From the NCBI GenBank assembly GCA_014804675.1, contig JAAUZH010000024.1, positions 1-57,754 on the forward strand: 57,754 nt of DNA. Direction: 5' to 3'. This DNA comes from Lachnospiraceae bacterium (GTDB taxonomy: Bacteria; Bacillota; Clostridia; Lachnospirales; Lachnospiraceae). Below the pieces are notes generated by a model. That model was not told where the DNA came from. It made no database searches and worked only from the letters and a program-made list of their open reading frames with translations. This document shows positions 42,791 to 49,979 of the stretch, one piece after another; positions within the stretch are counted from its first letter, which is position 1, and every line of letters starts with the position of its first letter. A program made the translations under genes and the position numbers.

Positions 42791-43011
42791 GCTTTTGGAT
42801 ATTCTGATTTGATATTACTTGCCCCTGTTATGTAGTCCATAGACACATTGTAGAATTTAGCAAGAATCAATAGGTTATCAACAGGGATTCTTGTTTTGCC
42901 GCTTTCATAATCTGCATATGTCCTTTGCCCTATGTGCAACAGGTCAGCAACTTTTTGTTGTGTTAGAGAAGAATCTTCCCTAATTTCCCTTATCCGCTCA
43001 TTATATTTCAT
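42787..43011 (-). CDS. XRE-family repressor
   Basis: A 74-aa helix-turn-helix protein: KYNERIREIREDSSLTQQKV, then LLHIGQRTYADYESGKTRIP and LAKFYNVSMDYITG, the standard Cro/CI-type fold, with almost no other domain. The start is ATG 43011 after GGAGAGG; the frame open further upstream runs across the divergent promoter and is not used. It faces a divergent promoter containing AGAGTT/AACTCT half-sites, so it is probably the element's lysogeny-type switch controlling the 52-aa and PH-like genes and perhaps itself. Confidence 0.9.
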   Translation of the reverse strand: MKYNERIREIREDSSLTQQKVADLLHIGQRTYADYESGKTRIPVDNLLILAKFYNVSMDYITGASNIKSEYPKA

Positions 43012-43056
43012 AGTTTGCACCTCTCCAAACAAGTATAAGCGAAAGGCGGTAAACTC

Positions 43057-43085
43057 TTGACAAATAGAGTTATAAACTCTAAAAT
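43057..43085 (+). promoter_or_regulatory. Repressed promoter with palindromic operator
   Basis: TTGACA (43057-43062), 17 nt, TAAAAT (43080-43085). TAGAGTT ATA AACTCTA (43065-43081) fills the spacer, and another AACTCT half-site overlaps the -35. A bound XRE dimer would occlude polymerase. Confidence 0.75.
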
Positions 43086-43120
43086 AGATAATAGCGAATA
43101 TATTAAAAGGAGATGGGGTT

Positions 43121-43279
43121 ATGTCTAAACAAGTTACTTTTGGAGAAAAGGATTTGGAATTGATAAAGAAAATAGAAACATACCAAAAAGAGCGAGGACT
43201 TCCATCATTTATTGAAGCTGTCAGAATCCTTTGCAAAAAAGGTTTACAAGTCAATGAACTTATTAGCCAAAGTAAGTAG
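43121..43279 (+). CDS. Small protein, ribbon-helix-helix-like (52 aa)
   Basis: A 52-aa protein: SKQVTFGEKDLELIKKIETY, then LPSFIEAVRILCKKGLQVNE. A short strand followed by two amphipathic helices and the phrase PSFIEAVR...KGL resemble CopG/Arc-type ribbon-helix-helix or plasmid-stability proteins. AAAAGGAG lies before the start and the operator-bearing promoter is directly upstream. It may be a second regulator or an excisionase-like factor. Family membership is a judgement from pattern only. Confidence 0.65.
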   Translation: MSKQVTFGEKDLELIKKIETYQKERGLPSFIEAVRILCKKGLQVNELISQSK

Positions 43280-43337
43280 CAAGTACAAAATAATTAAATA
43301 TATAGGCACAAACAAAAATGAAAGGGAGAGTAAACGC

Positions 43338-43844
43338 ATGAAAGAAAAAGAATTGATGAAAAGTGGTTCATATAATATCCGCAAAATAATAAATATTGTT
43401 ATTATTGTTATAGTTTTTATTGCCTTTGCTGTTTTTAGTCTGGAAGTTTATAATCGGTATTCCAAAGGGTATTATAATCATTGGCGTCCTACTTATAATA
43501 ATTATTTTAGCACATGGATAGGGTGTTTATTTGGACAAGATGGAACTTCTTTATCATTTTCTATTTTCGGTATTATGATTATTATTATTGTGATTTTAGT
43601 AATAGTAAAGATGTGGATTTCAAATATGGAAATAACAGTTACAGATAAAAGAGTTTATGGAAAAGCTTCATTTGGAAAAAGAGTGGATTTGCCTATTGAT
43701 AGTATTTCTGCTGTTGCTTTAAGTCCATTTCATGGAATTTCTGTGTCTTCATCTTCTGGAAGAATTGGGTTTAAACTCATAGTAAAAAATAATGAAATTT
43801 ATGAAACTATAATTAGCCTAATTATAGACAGACAGGGCAGATAA
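43338..43844 (+). CDS. Membrane protein with bacterial PH-like domain
   Basis: A 168-aa protein with two helices (~17-38 and ~75-97) separated by an aromatic, Tyr/Asn-rich loop, then a PH-like beta domain (MEITVTDKRVYGKASFGKRV, DLPIDSISAVALSPFHGISV, SSSSGRIGFKLIVKNNEIYE) as in YdbS/bPH2-type proteins. The start is ATG 43338 with AAAGGGAGAG upstream. The N-terminal KEKELMKSGSYN is cytosolic. The function is unknown; PH-like membrane proteins in mobile elements are candidates for membrane sensing. Confidence 0.75.
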   Translation: MKEKELMKSGSYNIRKIINIVIIVIVFIAFAVFSLEVYNRYSKGYYNHWRPTYNNYFSTWIGCLFGQDGTSLSFSIFGIMIIIIVILVIVKMWISNMEITVTDKRVYGKASFGKRVDLPIDSISAVALSPFHGISVSSSSGRIGFKLIVKNNEIYETIISLIIDRQGR

Positions 43845-43871
43845 CTACAGGAAGTGAAATATTTAAAATAA

Positions 43872-43909
43872 CAGGCAGCAGGATTTTAATTTCCTGCTGC
43901 CTGTTTTAA
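43872..43909. terminator. Strong bidirectional terminator
   Basis: A perfect 12-bp stem, CAGGCAGCAGGA (43872-43883) with TCCTGCTGCCTG (43892-43903), followed by TTTTAATT on the plus strand; it separates two convergent genes. Confidence 0.88.
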
Positions 43910-44596
43910 TTCGGCTTTATATTTGTAATATGAATTTCTGGAAATTCCTGCAATTTTGATAACTTCTGAATCTGTATTAGTTCCATTAAAATCCTTGCTA
44001 TTTTTCAAAATGATTTCTTTAGCGGCGATTTCTTTTTTGGTGGTGTATTTATTGCCTTTAATTCTGCCTATCTGCTTTCCATTGAGTTTTGCGGTTTTGA
44101 TTCCCTCTGAGGTTCTTTGGTGCAGGTCTAACACTTCTTTTTCCGCTTGTTCAAAAGCAATTCTGATTTGTTCTTTTGCAAGCGATAATAAGTATTTATT
44201 GATTCCTTCTAAGATAAAGTCTACATTAGTGCCAGTCATTTGTATATTACTTTCTAAGGCTTTTTTATAAGTATCTGTGTTTATATGCGGCTCTTTCAGA
44301 AATACAAGGTTGATTCCAAGATTGAATAATTCTTCATAGAGTGTAAAGCCTTCTTCTGCATTTCTTGACATTCTGGAAACAGAATCAAATATAATTGTGA
44401 CTTCCTTTCCTGCTACTGATTCCTGTTTTACCAGTTTGTAAAGTTTGTTCCATTCTTTTCTGCCTGTTGTTTTTGTTTCTGTATACACTTCTTTGATAAT
44501 GTGTGCAGCAGGATAAAGTTCTATAATGTTCCGCTCTTGTCTGCTTATATTCTGCTTAGGGGTTGAGATTCTACAATACCCATATTCTTCTTTCAT
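43886..44596 (-). CDS. Serine recombinase (resolvase/invertase type)
   Basis: A 236-aa protein. EYGYCRISTPKQNISRQ has the catalytic Ser near residue 11; TIIFDSVSRMSRNAEEGF, the Arg-containing segment, is the second active-site block. A C-terminal helix-turn-helix (VIKIAGISRNSYYKYKAELK) recognises DNA. It is longer than a Tn3 resolvase (~185 aa), with an insertion at ~105-150. Possible roles: resolving multimers or inverting DNA within the element; inverted GTACCAAA/TTTGGTAC boxes in its upstream region may be its sites. A perfect promoter precedes it. Confidence 0.9.
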   Translation of the reverse strand: MKEEYGYCRISTPKQNISRQERNIIELYPAAHIIKEVYTETKTTGRKEWNKLYKLVKQESVAGKEVTIIFDSVSRMSRNAEEGFTLYEELFNLGINLVFLKEPHINTDTYKKALESNIQMTGTNVDFILEGINKYLLSLAKEQIRIAFEQAEKEVLDLHQRTSEGIKTAKLNGKQIGRIKGNKYTTKKEIAAKEIILKNSKDFNGTNTDSEVIKIAGISRNSYYKYKAELKQAAGN

Positions 44597-44651
44597 AGTC
44601 TTTCTATCTCCTTCTGTACCAAATTAAACGAACTTCTTTTTTGATACTACC

Positions 44652-44680
44652 ATCTTACCATGAAAAAGCGGATTTGTCAA
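44652..44680 (-). promoter_or_regulatory. Promoter of the serine recombinase gene
   Basis: On the minus strand TTGACA (44680-44675), 17 nt, TAAGAT (44657-44652). TTTGGTAC-type inverted boxes lie on either side (near 44620 and 44690). Confidence 0.75.
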
Positions 44681-44851
44681 CAATTTTGGTACAATTATAA
44701 AAAGGTTTATTTTGATACTAAATATTTTGAGGGAATATCAAAAACTTTTATCCAAGTACAAAAATTTGCACACTTAAAAATATATAATAAGTACATAAGA
44801 TAAAGGAAAGCAAAACAACAAACAACAACTTAGAAAAAGGAGATAATAACC

Positions 44852-45229
44852 ATGAGCAAGAACACAAATTACACAATCAACTTTGAAACAGAGGAAATCA
44901 TCATCACAAAGAAATTTGGTAAGGCTGCAAGTCAGATTGGTACACCAGAATTTAAAGTAATGCAGCAGCTTAGAAAAGAATTTGCAGGTTTTTCATTTGC
45001 TTACAAAACCATAGAGAAGAAAGAAAACAAGAAGTCCTACAAAGGATTGAGCATTGAGGAAATGACAAGATTTCTTTCTAATAGAGCAGAAGCAGAACAG
45101 GAGATGTTTAAAAAGGTCTTAGCAGTAGCCGCAAACAAACAAGGCAAATATGCAATAGTAAAGAAGTGGTTTTTAGACAACTACAAAGAAGCCTATTCAG
45201 AAGAAATTGCAATTATGGAAGTAGCCTAA
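44852..45229 (+). CDS. Hypothetical protein, first of a paralogous pair
   Basis: A 125-aa protein that I do not recognise. The N-terminus is a beta hairpin-like NYTINFETEEIIITKKFGKA; the middle has SYKGLSIEEMTRFL and the C-terminus YAIVKKWFLDNYKEAYSEE. The downstream broken gene repeats the same order of motifs, so the two are tandem paralogues. AAAAAGGAG precedes the start and a TATAAT lies at 44783-44788. It belongs to the mobile element cargo; no enzyme motif, cysteine or membrane segment is present. Confidence 0.7.
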   Translation: MSKNTNYTINFETEEIIITKKFGKAASQIGTPEFKVMQQLRKEFAGFSFAYKTIEKKENKKSYKGLSIEEMTRFLSNRAEAEQEMFKKVLAVAANKQGKYAIVKKWFLDNYKEAYSEEIAIMEVA

Positions 45230-45259
45230 AATAGACAGAGAATAAAGGAGATATTAACC

Positions 45260-45649
45260 ATGAATAACAATATTACATTTGACGCAATCACAAACACTAT
45301 CACAATCACAAAAGGCTTTTATGCTGCTTCAAAAGAGTTTGGTTCAGAGGAACAGAAAATGTTAGCTGATATTTAAAAGGAATATCCCAATATGAGGATT
45401 GCTGTTAAGTCCACAAGAACAGGCAGCAGAAAAAGCGAATATAAAGGTCTTACTTATGATTATATGAGAAGATTCATTAGAATCATGGATAGGGAAAACA
45501 TTGTTACTTTTGATGATGTAATTGCACATTATGAGGATTTCGGGTATGAATCTGGTAAATTGTACCAGTGTGTAAAGGATTGGTTTTTGGAAACATACCC
45601 TAACCATAAAGATATGATTGTAAATGCCACTCCTAAAGCTGCTGCATAA
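45260..45649 (+). pseudogene. Paralogue of the preceding gene with an in-frame TAA
   Basis: A frame of 129 codons begins at ATG 45260 (AAAGGAG upstream) and ends at 45649. It matches its neighbour (TITITKGFYAASKEFGSEEQ; YKGLTYDYMRRFI; CVKDWFLETYP) but is interrupted by TAA at codon 39 (45374-45376), where the paralogue reads LRKEF. A single CAA-to-TAA change (Gln to stop) would explain it. Both flanks stay in frame, so the break is recent or read through. A restart at ATG 45392 would give an 85-aa C-terminal product without a good ribosome binding site. Confidence 0.75.
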
Positions 45650-45857
45650 ACTGTATGCGGCAGCAGGAACAGGCAAAGGGGCGGTCTATTCTGGGATAAT
45701 TGAAAAATGGTTTTGCCGCTTTCGTCTTTCCAGACTTAGAGCCTTTCCAAAAGCAGATTGAAAATTGAAAAGCGGCAGCAGGAAAAATAATCAAATTCAT
45801 TCAAAATTATAGCAGTAAATAATTTTGAGAGATTTCGGAAAAATCGGTTATTTTCGG

Positions 45858-46853
45858 TTATTCTCGATAATTATTTATAATGTTTTCGGTCATGGTTTTA
45901 AAATCATTTACTACCGATTTCGGGGAAATGATTTTAATATCCTTTCCAAGCCCAAATATCCAAGCGAAAAATTTAGGACTGATATAAACAGTGATTCGGA
46001 CAATAAAAGTATTGGGGTTATCAAAGTTTGGTCTGATAGTAGCGGATTCTCCAAACCTGTCAATAAAAACTCCTGCAAGGCTGTTTGCCGCTTCAAGGGT
46101 AACAGTTTCTTCCTTGCCGCTAAACATACCAAAAGTCTTTTTGGAATAGTCCGCAATATCAAAAGACTGAAAAAGGCTTTTTCCCTCTTTGGCATGTTCT
46201 GTTATTTTGACAGATTGCATTTTGTCTATGCGGTAGTGCCTTAATTCGCTTGTATTGCTGTCAAAAGCAATCAAATAATAGTTATCATCTGTTAAAGATA
46301 CTGCATAAGGACTAACCATATATATCTTTCCTGCTTTTGAAATAAGTTTCCGCTGTGGATTCCAGTGGAGATATTGAAAGCTTATCTGCCTGTTAGCGAC
46401 TATTGCAGCATAAATAGTATCAAGATTTTTAAATACCTTATCATTCATGCTTTTAATGCGCCTATCTAATAATACATTTCTGTTAAGAGATTGGCTGTCA
46501 AAGCTGCTGCCTAAAGATTTTACTTTACTGATTAACTCTTTTGATTTCCTTTCGGTCAGAAATTTTGATGTAGCAATAGAATCAATCAAAAATTTTAATT
46601 CATTTATGTTAAATAGCCTTTTGGGGTGGTGGTATTTATAGCCGCCTTTCTCCTGTATTCCCACAATCTCAAAATCTATGGAATTTAAAAGAGATATAGC
46701 CGCATAAATTGTCCTTCTGTCTGCAAATATCCCTTTAGATTCCAGAAATGAAAGTATTTCGGGCATTCTGATATAGTGGGTTTTGTCTGTTTTATCTAAG
46801 AATAGCTGTTGTAAATAAAGCGGAATTAGCTTTTTGCTTTCGGATTTTTCCAT
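45858..46853 (-). CDS. WYL-domain transcriptional regulator
   Basis: A 331-aa protein with an N-terminal winged helix (MPEILSFLESKGIFADRRTI, YAAISLLNSIDFEI), a WYL domain (ISFQYLHWNPQRKLISKAGKIY, YYLIAFDSNTSELRHYRIDKM) and a C-terminal WCX-like domain (TVTLEAANSLAGVFIDRFGE). WYL proteins bind nucleotides or single-stranded DNA and often control defence or DNA-damage genes. The start is ATG 46853 after AAAAGGGG. It is cotranscribed with the 230-aa gene 31 nt upstream. It may be a switch for the element's cargo. The 208 nt downstream (45650-45857) hold no gene. Confidence 0.9.
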   Translation of the reverse strand: MEKSESKKLIPLYLQQLFLDKTDKTHYIRMPEILSFLESKGIFADRRTIYAAISLLNSIDFEIVGIQEKGGYKYHHPKRLFNINELKFLIDSIATSKFLTERKSKELISKVKSLGSSFDSQSLNRNVLLDRRIKSMNDKVFKNLDTIYAAIVANRQISFQYLHWNPQRKLISKAGKIYMVSPYAVSLTDDNYYLIAFDSNTSELRHYRIDKMQSVKITEHAKEGKSLFQSFDIADYSKKTFGMFSGKEETVTLEAANSLAGVFIDRFGESATIRPNFDNPNTFIVRITVYISPKFFAWIFGLGKDIKIISPKSVVNDFKTMTENIINNYRE

Positions 46854-46884
46854 AGTGTTTCCCCTTTTGCTATATAATAAAGAA

Positions 46885-47577
46885 TTATGTATCTGTTTCA
46901 AAAGCAGAAATTTCATATACAGGCACTTTTACAGGGTAATGCCCATATTTTGCTTTAAATTCATTTTGAGCGGCTATAAAGCATGATAAGCTATTAGAAC
47001 TAAGTTTTTCTTGCATTTCTCCTTTTGTAATTAGTCCAGAATCATAGTCGGCACAAATGGATAAATCATCTTGTTTGTTTTCTTTTTTTAAGGCGGCAAA
47101 GGTATTATAAAGGAATTTTACTTGTGTATCATCTAAAGCTATGTAAACATTGCTATCTGTATCTGCTACACACCATACTTTATCTGTTATTATGCCTTTT
47201 GTTCCCCCTTCCCCAATTTCCTTTCCAAACATAGTGCGCATATTTACTCTTGTATACTCATATATTGTACCATCTTTGTGCTGTAAATCTATAATTTCTT
47301 TGCGGTTTTTGATAATTCTGCTGACATTTTTAGCTGTTTGCCAGTTATCAACTTCAATAACATTGATTATCTGTTTGGAATAAATATCATTTTGTTTTGC
47401 TTTTTTTCCTTTTGGCGGTTCATAGTCATTTATTTTTCTGATAATGTGATAATCAAGTTTGCGCCTGTCACTTTCATTATATTTAATTTCATACTCATAA
47501 TACTGCTGCAAGTGGAGCAACAGATTATCTTTTTTCTTTTTCCAAGAGTCTTTTGACACTTCAAAAAAGTTACACAT
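46885..47577 (-). CDS. Uncharacterised protein paired with the WYL regulator
   Basis: A 230-aa protein. MCNFFEVSKDSWKKKKDNLL at the N-terminus looks like part of a helix-turn-helix; the middle has IKNRKEIIDLQHKDGTIYEY and the C-terminus FKAKYGHYPVKVPVYEIS. No catalytic motif is recognised. ATG 47577 has no ribosome binding site, but the frame is open upstream to a TAG near 47640 and that extension (ENHTYSTID) continues the helix-turn-helix; AGAAAGGAAG lies about 9 nt before an in-frame ATA near 47617. A non-standard start there is possible. It precedes the WYL gene by 31 nt, so the pair is likely one operon. Confidence 0.6.
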   Translation of the reverse strand: MCNFFEVSKDSWKKKKDNLLLHLQQYYEYEIKYNESDRRKLDYHIIRKINDYEPPKGKKAKQNDIYSKQIINVIEVDNWQTAKNVSRIIKNRKEIIDLQHKDGTIYEYTRVNMRTMFGKEIGEGGTKGIITDKVWCVADTDSNVYIALDDTQVKFLYNTFAALKKENKQDDLSICADYDSGLITKGEMQEKLSSNSLSCFIAAQNEFKAKYGHYPVKVPVYEISAFETDT

Positions 47578-47722
47578 ATCTATTGTTGAATAGGTATGAT
47601 TTTCTAATAATTCTATGTCTGATACTTCCTTTCTCTAAGTGTTAGTGAGATAAAGGGAGAAATTTTAGAACTGTAAATTTTAGACAAAACTATTATTTTT
47701 CCCCTTATCCTTTTAACCAGTC

Positions 47723-47911
47723 CTATTGATTATTCAAGACTTTTTGTATCTCTTTTTTTAAAATGGCAGCAGTTTCACTATACAGATATTCTCCTGCTGC
47801 CTGTGCTTCAAGTTGCAAGCGCACTTTCTCTCTATGTTTTCTGTATCTATAATAAATATCATCTGGATTCTGTTGGCTTTCCAGATATTCAAAAATATTT
47901 CTATAAAACAT
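47723..47911 (-). CDS. Hypothetical small protein (62 aa)
   Basis: A 62-aa charged helical protein (FYRNIFEYLESQQNPDDIYY, EKVRLQLEAQAAGEYLYSE). AAAGGAAAAG precedes the start. It is the last of three minus-strand genes that begin with the HNH nuclease. No domain is recognised. A hairpin containing GGGAGAAATTTTA follows it at 47655-47710. Confidence 0.6.
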   Translation of the reverse strand: MFYRNIFEYLESQQNPDDIYYRYRKHREKVRLQLEAQAAGEYLYSETAAILKKEIQKVLNNQ

Positions 47912-47991
47912 TTCTTTTCCTTTTCACATATATATTTTATCAAAATTTTAACAAAAAATAAAATCTGCTGCATGATATACAGATTAGTTCA

Positions 47992-48105
47992 CTATTCCAT
48001 GAAAGAAAAGCGGCAATAACCGCAATTCTCATAAACATTTATTAACATTTCTATTCTTTCTTCTATTGTAAGTTCTGCAAGTATATTTTTAAGTATCTGA
48101 TACAT
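47992..48105 (-). CDS. Very small protein (37 aa) overlapping the HNH gene
   Basis: ATG 48105 follows AAAAGGAGCAATC and opens a 37-codon frame (YQILKNILAELTIEERIEML, ending CGYCRFSFME) that overlaps the end of the HNH gene by 17 nt. The excellent ribosome binding site and overlap support translation. It contains one CxxC pair. Function unknown. Confidence 0.6.
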   Translation of the reverse strand: MYQILKNILAELTIEERIEMLINVYENCGYCRFSFME

Positions 48106-48520
48106 GATTGCTCCTTTTGCTGTTGATTAAATCCACGCTGTTATAAAATTTGTCTATGTTATGTTCTCTCTTGTACCGCTTATATAGTGCGCTCTCTGAT
48201 AAGTGGGTTTTTTGTGACAAGTGCAGCTTTTCTTTTGTCTCTCTTGCACCTATCTTGTTTGCAAAGTAGGCTTGTAATGTGGGGATTGCTGATTCATAAT
48301 CTATTGATGTGCGGCAGTTCGGCTTGTCTGGATTGTATTTTCTTCCATGTATTGTTGCATGGCAGCAGGCACATAAAAGAATTAAATTGTCATAGTCATC
48401 TGTGCCGCCTTTGCTTTTCTCTGTTAAATGATGATATTCTAAAAAATCTTTGTTGCCACATATAGCACACTTATGATTCCAAAATTCGGCTACTTTTCTT
48501 TTTGTTGCTTTTGATACCAT
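48089..48520 (-). CDS. HNH endonuclease
   Basis: A 143-aa protein with a zinc-supported HNH fold: CAICGNK (first CxxC, ~18-21), EYHHLTEKSKGG (catalytic His pair, ~28-29), DYDNLILLCACCHATIHG (Asn, second CxxC and the last His, ~43-58). The C-terminal ~70 residues are basic and helical (SESALYKRYKREHNIDKFYN) and look like a helix-turn-helix. GGAGAATTTCAGA precedes the start. Such proteins serve as phage packaging nucleases, homing enzymes or restriction/defence nucleases; without a terminase nearby I favour a mobile-element or defence function. Confidence 0.88.
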   Translation of the reverse strand: MVSKATKRKVAEFWNHKCAICGNKDFLEYHHLTEKSKGGTDDYDNLILLCACCHATIHGRKYNPDKPNCRTSIDYESAIPTLQAYFANKIGARETKEKLHLSQKTHLSESALYKRYKREHNIDKFYNSVDLINSKRSNHVSDT

Positions 48521-48719
48521 TCTGAAATTCTCCTTTCAGAGATATTTCAAAATGGCAGCAGGAGAATTATAAAAAGTTGTCCTAACAGTAATAAAATTCT
48601 TAAAAGTTGCAGAGGATTCCAGATAAGTTATTATAGAGTTGTTGTATGATGTAAAAAAGGAAATACCGAAAAAGGCTTGAAAACAGGGGATTTATAGGTT
48701 AAAATGGGGATGTAACAAA

Positions 48720-48794
48720 GGACAACTTCTAAAAAGGACAATATATAGTTACTGTTAAATTATCCTAAATGTTAAAGGACAACAAAAGGACAAT
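48720..48794 (+). promoter_or_regulatory. Integrase arm-type sites, right
   Basis: GGACAA(C/T) occurs at 48720, 48736, 48777 and 48788, plus an inverted copy at 48577-48582. The 19-nt string AGGACAACAAAAGGACAAT is identical to 41151-41169 at the left end. The stretch 48521-48864 contains no gene beyond these sites, a hairpin and the right repeat. Confidence 0.55.
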
Positions 48795-48800
48795 CAAAAA

Positions 48801-48828
48801 GGGAACAAACCATTTCTGATTCATTCCC
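48801..48828 (-). terminator. Terminator after rubrerythrin (element-derived)
   Basis: GGGAAC...TTCCC hairpin with a TTTTTG tail on the minus strand. It is nearly identical to the hairpin after the rubredoxin gene at 40689-40718. Confidence 0.75.
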
Positions 48829-48859
48829 TCATCATTCAAAATTCTTTTAAAATGGGCGT

Positions 48860-48900
48860 TTTTCTTAGCCAAAATATCTCTTTAACAGACCTTCAAATGC
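48860..48900 (-). repeat. Right attachment site (attR core)
   Basis: A 41-nt segment at the 3' end of the intact rubrerythrin gene, matching 40946-40986 with one mismatch. Recombination here replaces the gene's last codons and stop with equivalent element sequence, leaving the protein whole. Confidence 0.8.
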
Positions 48901-49404
48901 CTTACCATGTCTTGCCTCGTCACGAGCCATCTCATGAACGGTATCATGAATTGCATCTAAATTAGCAGCTTTAGCACGTTTTGCAAGATCAAACTTACCT
49001 GCTGTAGCGCCATTTTCAGCTTCTACTCTCATTTCCAGATTCTTCTTTGTGGAATCAGTTACTACTTCACCAAGTAATTCTGCAAATTTAGCAGCATGCT
49101 CTGCTTCTTCATAAGCAGCTTTTTCCCAGTATAAACCGATTTCAGGATATCCTTCTCTATGAGCGACTCTTGCCATTGCAAGATACATACCAACTTCTGT
49201 ACATTCGCCATTGAAGTTTGCTCTAAGATCAGCCATGATATCTTCAGATGCACCCTGAGCTACACCTACTACGTGTTCAGCAGCCCATTCCATTTCACCG
49301 TTTTGTGCTGTAAATTTTTCTGCCGGTGCATTACATACTGGACATTTTTCAGGTGCTGCATCTCCTTCGTGAACATAACCGCATACTTGACATACAAATT
49401 TCAT
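48865..49404 (-). CDS. Reverse rubrerythrin
   Basis: A 179-aa non-haem iron protein. The order is rubredoxin-like domain first ([18 protein letters not shown], residues ~5-25), then the ferritin-like di-iron domain ([16 protein letters not shown] with the first Glu ligand; [51 protein letters not shown] with the last Glu/His ligands). This order defines reverse rubrerythrins, which reduce peroxide and oxygen in anaerobes. A purine-rich AGAAGAAA site precedes the start. PerR is encoded upstream on the same strand. The last codons lie in the integration site of the mobile element. Confidence 0.95.
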   Translation of the reverse strand: MKFVCQVCGYVHEGDAAPEKCPVCNAPAEKFTAQNGEMEWAAEHVVGVAQGASEDIMADLRANFNGECTEVGMYLAMARVAHREGYPEIGLYWEKAAYEEAEHAAKFAELLGEVVTDSTKKNLEMRVEAENGATAGKFDLAKRAKAANLDAIHDTVHEMARDEARHGKAFEGLLKRYFG

Positions 49405-49500
49405 AATTTCTTCTCCTTTTCTTTTTGATAAGATTTTATTTCTATTTCAACAGCCATAAATCGGTCTGTTGTATCCATAATAAGGTACTGCGAAAATACT

Positions 49501-49896
49501 CTAAGAGCAGGAATCTTTTAAACAATCCGGACATTCTCCATAAAAATAGGTAACATGTCCTTTTATCTTTCCGTGAAAATGAGAATTCGTTGAATCAAAG
49601 AAGGAATCCAGGCCTTCAACCTCCATATCCATTATCCTGCCACATTTTTCACAGATAAAATGATAATGAGGCATTGTATTGCCATCAAAGTGATCTACGC
49701 CATCACCTAGCCGCAGCCGGTTGATTTCTCCAGTGTCGGATAATAAAGTAAGATTCCTGTAAACAGTACCAAGACTCAAATTGGGAAATTTATCCAAAAG
49801 CCCAAGATAAATCACGTCGGCAGTGGGATGGTCTTTTCTTTTCATTAAAAATTCTTTAATTGCTTCTCTCTGCCTGCTATATTTTAGTGCTGCCAT
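49501..49896 (-). CDS. perR: Peroxide-responsive Fur-family regulator PerR
   Basis: A 131-aa regulator. KYSRQREAIKEFLMKRKDHP and GTVYRNLTLLSDTGEI form the winged helix; PHYHFICEKCGRIMDM carries the metal-binding His pair and first CxxC, and ECPDC the second, giving the structural zinc site. Location before reverse rubrerythrin supports PerR rather than Fur or Zur. I start at ATG 49896 (TTGGAGATTGTA upstream); an in-frame TTG at 49911 overlaps that site. The promoter region holds palindromes suited to autoregulation. Confidence 0.9.
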   Translation of the reverse strand: MAALKYSRQREAIKEFLMKRKDHPTADVIYLGLLDKFPNLSLGTVYRNLTLLSDTGEINRLRLGDGVDHFDGNTMPHYHFICEKCGRIMDMEVEGLDSFFDSTNSHFHGKIKGHVTYFYGECPDCLKDSCS

Positions 49897-49979
49897 TACA
49901 ATCTCCAACAAATCAGAAATTAAAAATTAATTGCTGCTTTCATAAAATCAGATTACTGATGTTTTTATCAATAACAAAT

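Larger units (their letters stand above)
40946..48900. mobile_element. Integrative element inserted in the 3' end of reverse rubrerythrin
   Basis: Direct repeats of 41 nt with one mismatch (40946-40986 and 48860-48900), each a copy of the rubrerythrin 3' end, bound a ~7.9-kb segment. A tyrosine integrase lies just inside the left repeat. GGACAA motifs cluster near both ends. Cargo and maintenance genes: XRE repressor, a 52-aa protein, PH-like membrane protein, serine resolvase, two paralogous unknowns, WYL regulator, an unknown of 230 aa, HNH nuclease and peptides of 62 and 37 aa. No relaxase, coupling protein, replication initiator, terminase or capsid gene is present, so it would rely on a helper or move only by excision and integration. 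Confidence 0.85.

Noticed and set aside
45374..45376. Recoded stop (selenocysteine or pyrrolysine) in the broken paralogue
   Set aside because: The codon is TAA, not TGA or TAG, and no selenocysteine element or pyl genes are visible.
40946..48900. The element as a prophage or self-transmissible conjugative element
   Set aside because: No terminase, portal, capsid, lysis, relaxase, coupling protein or type IV secretion genes; too short for either.
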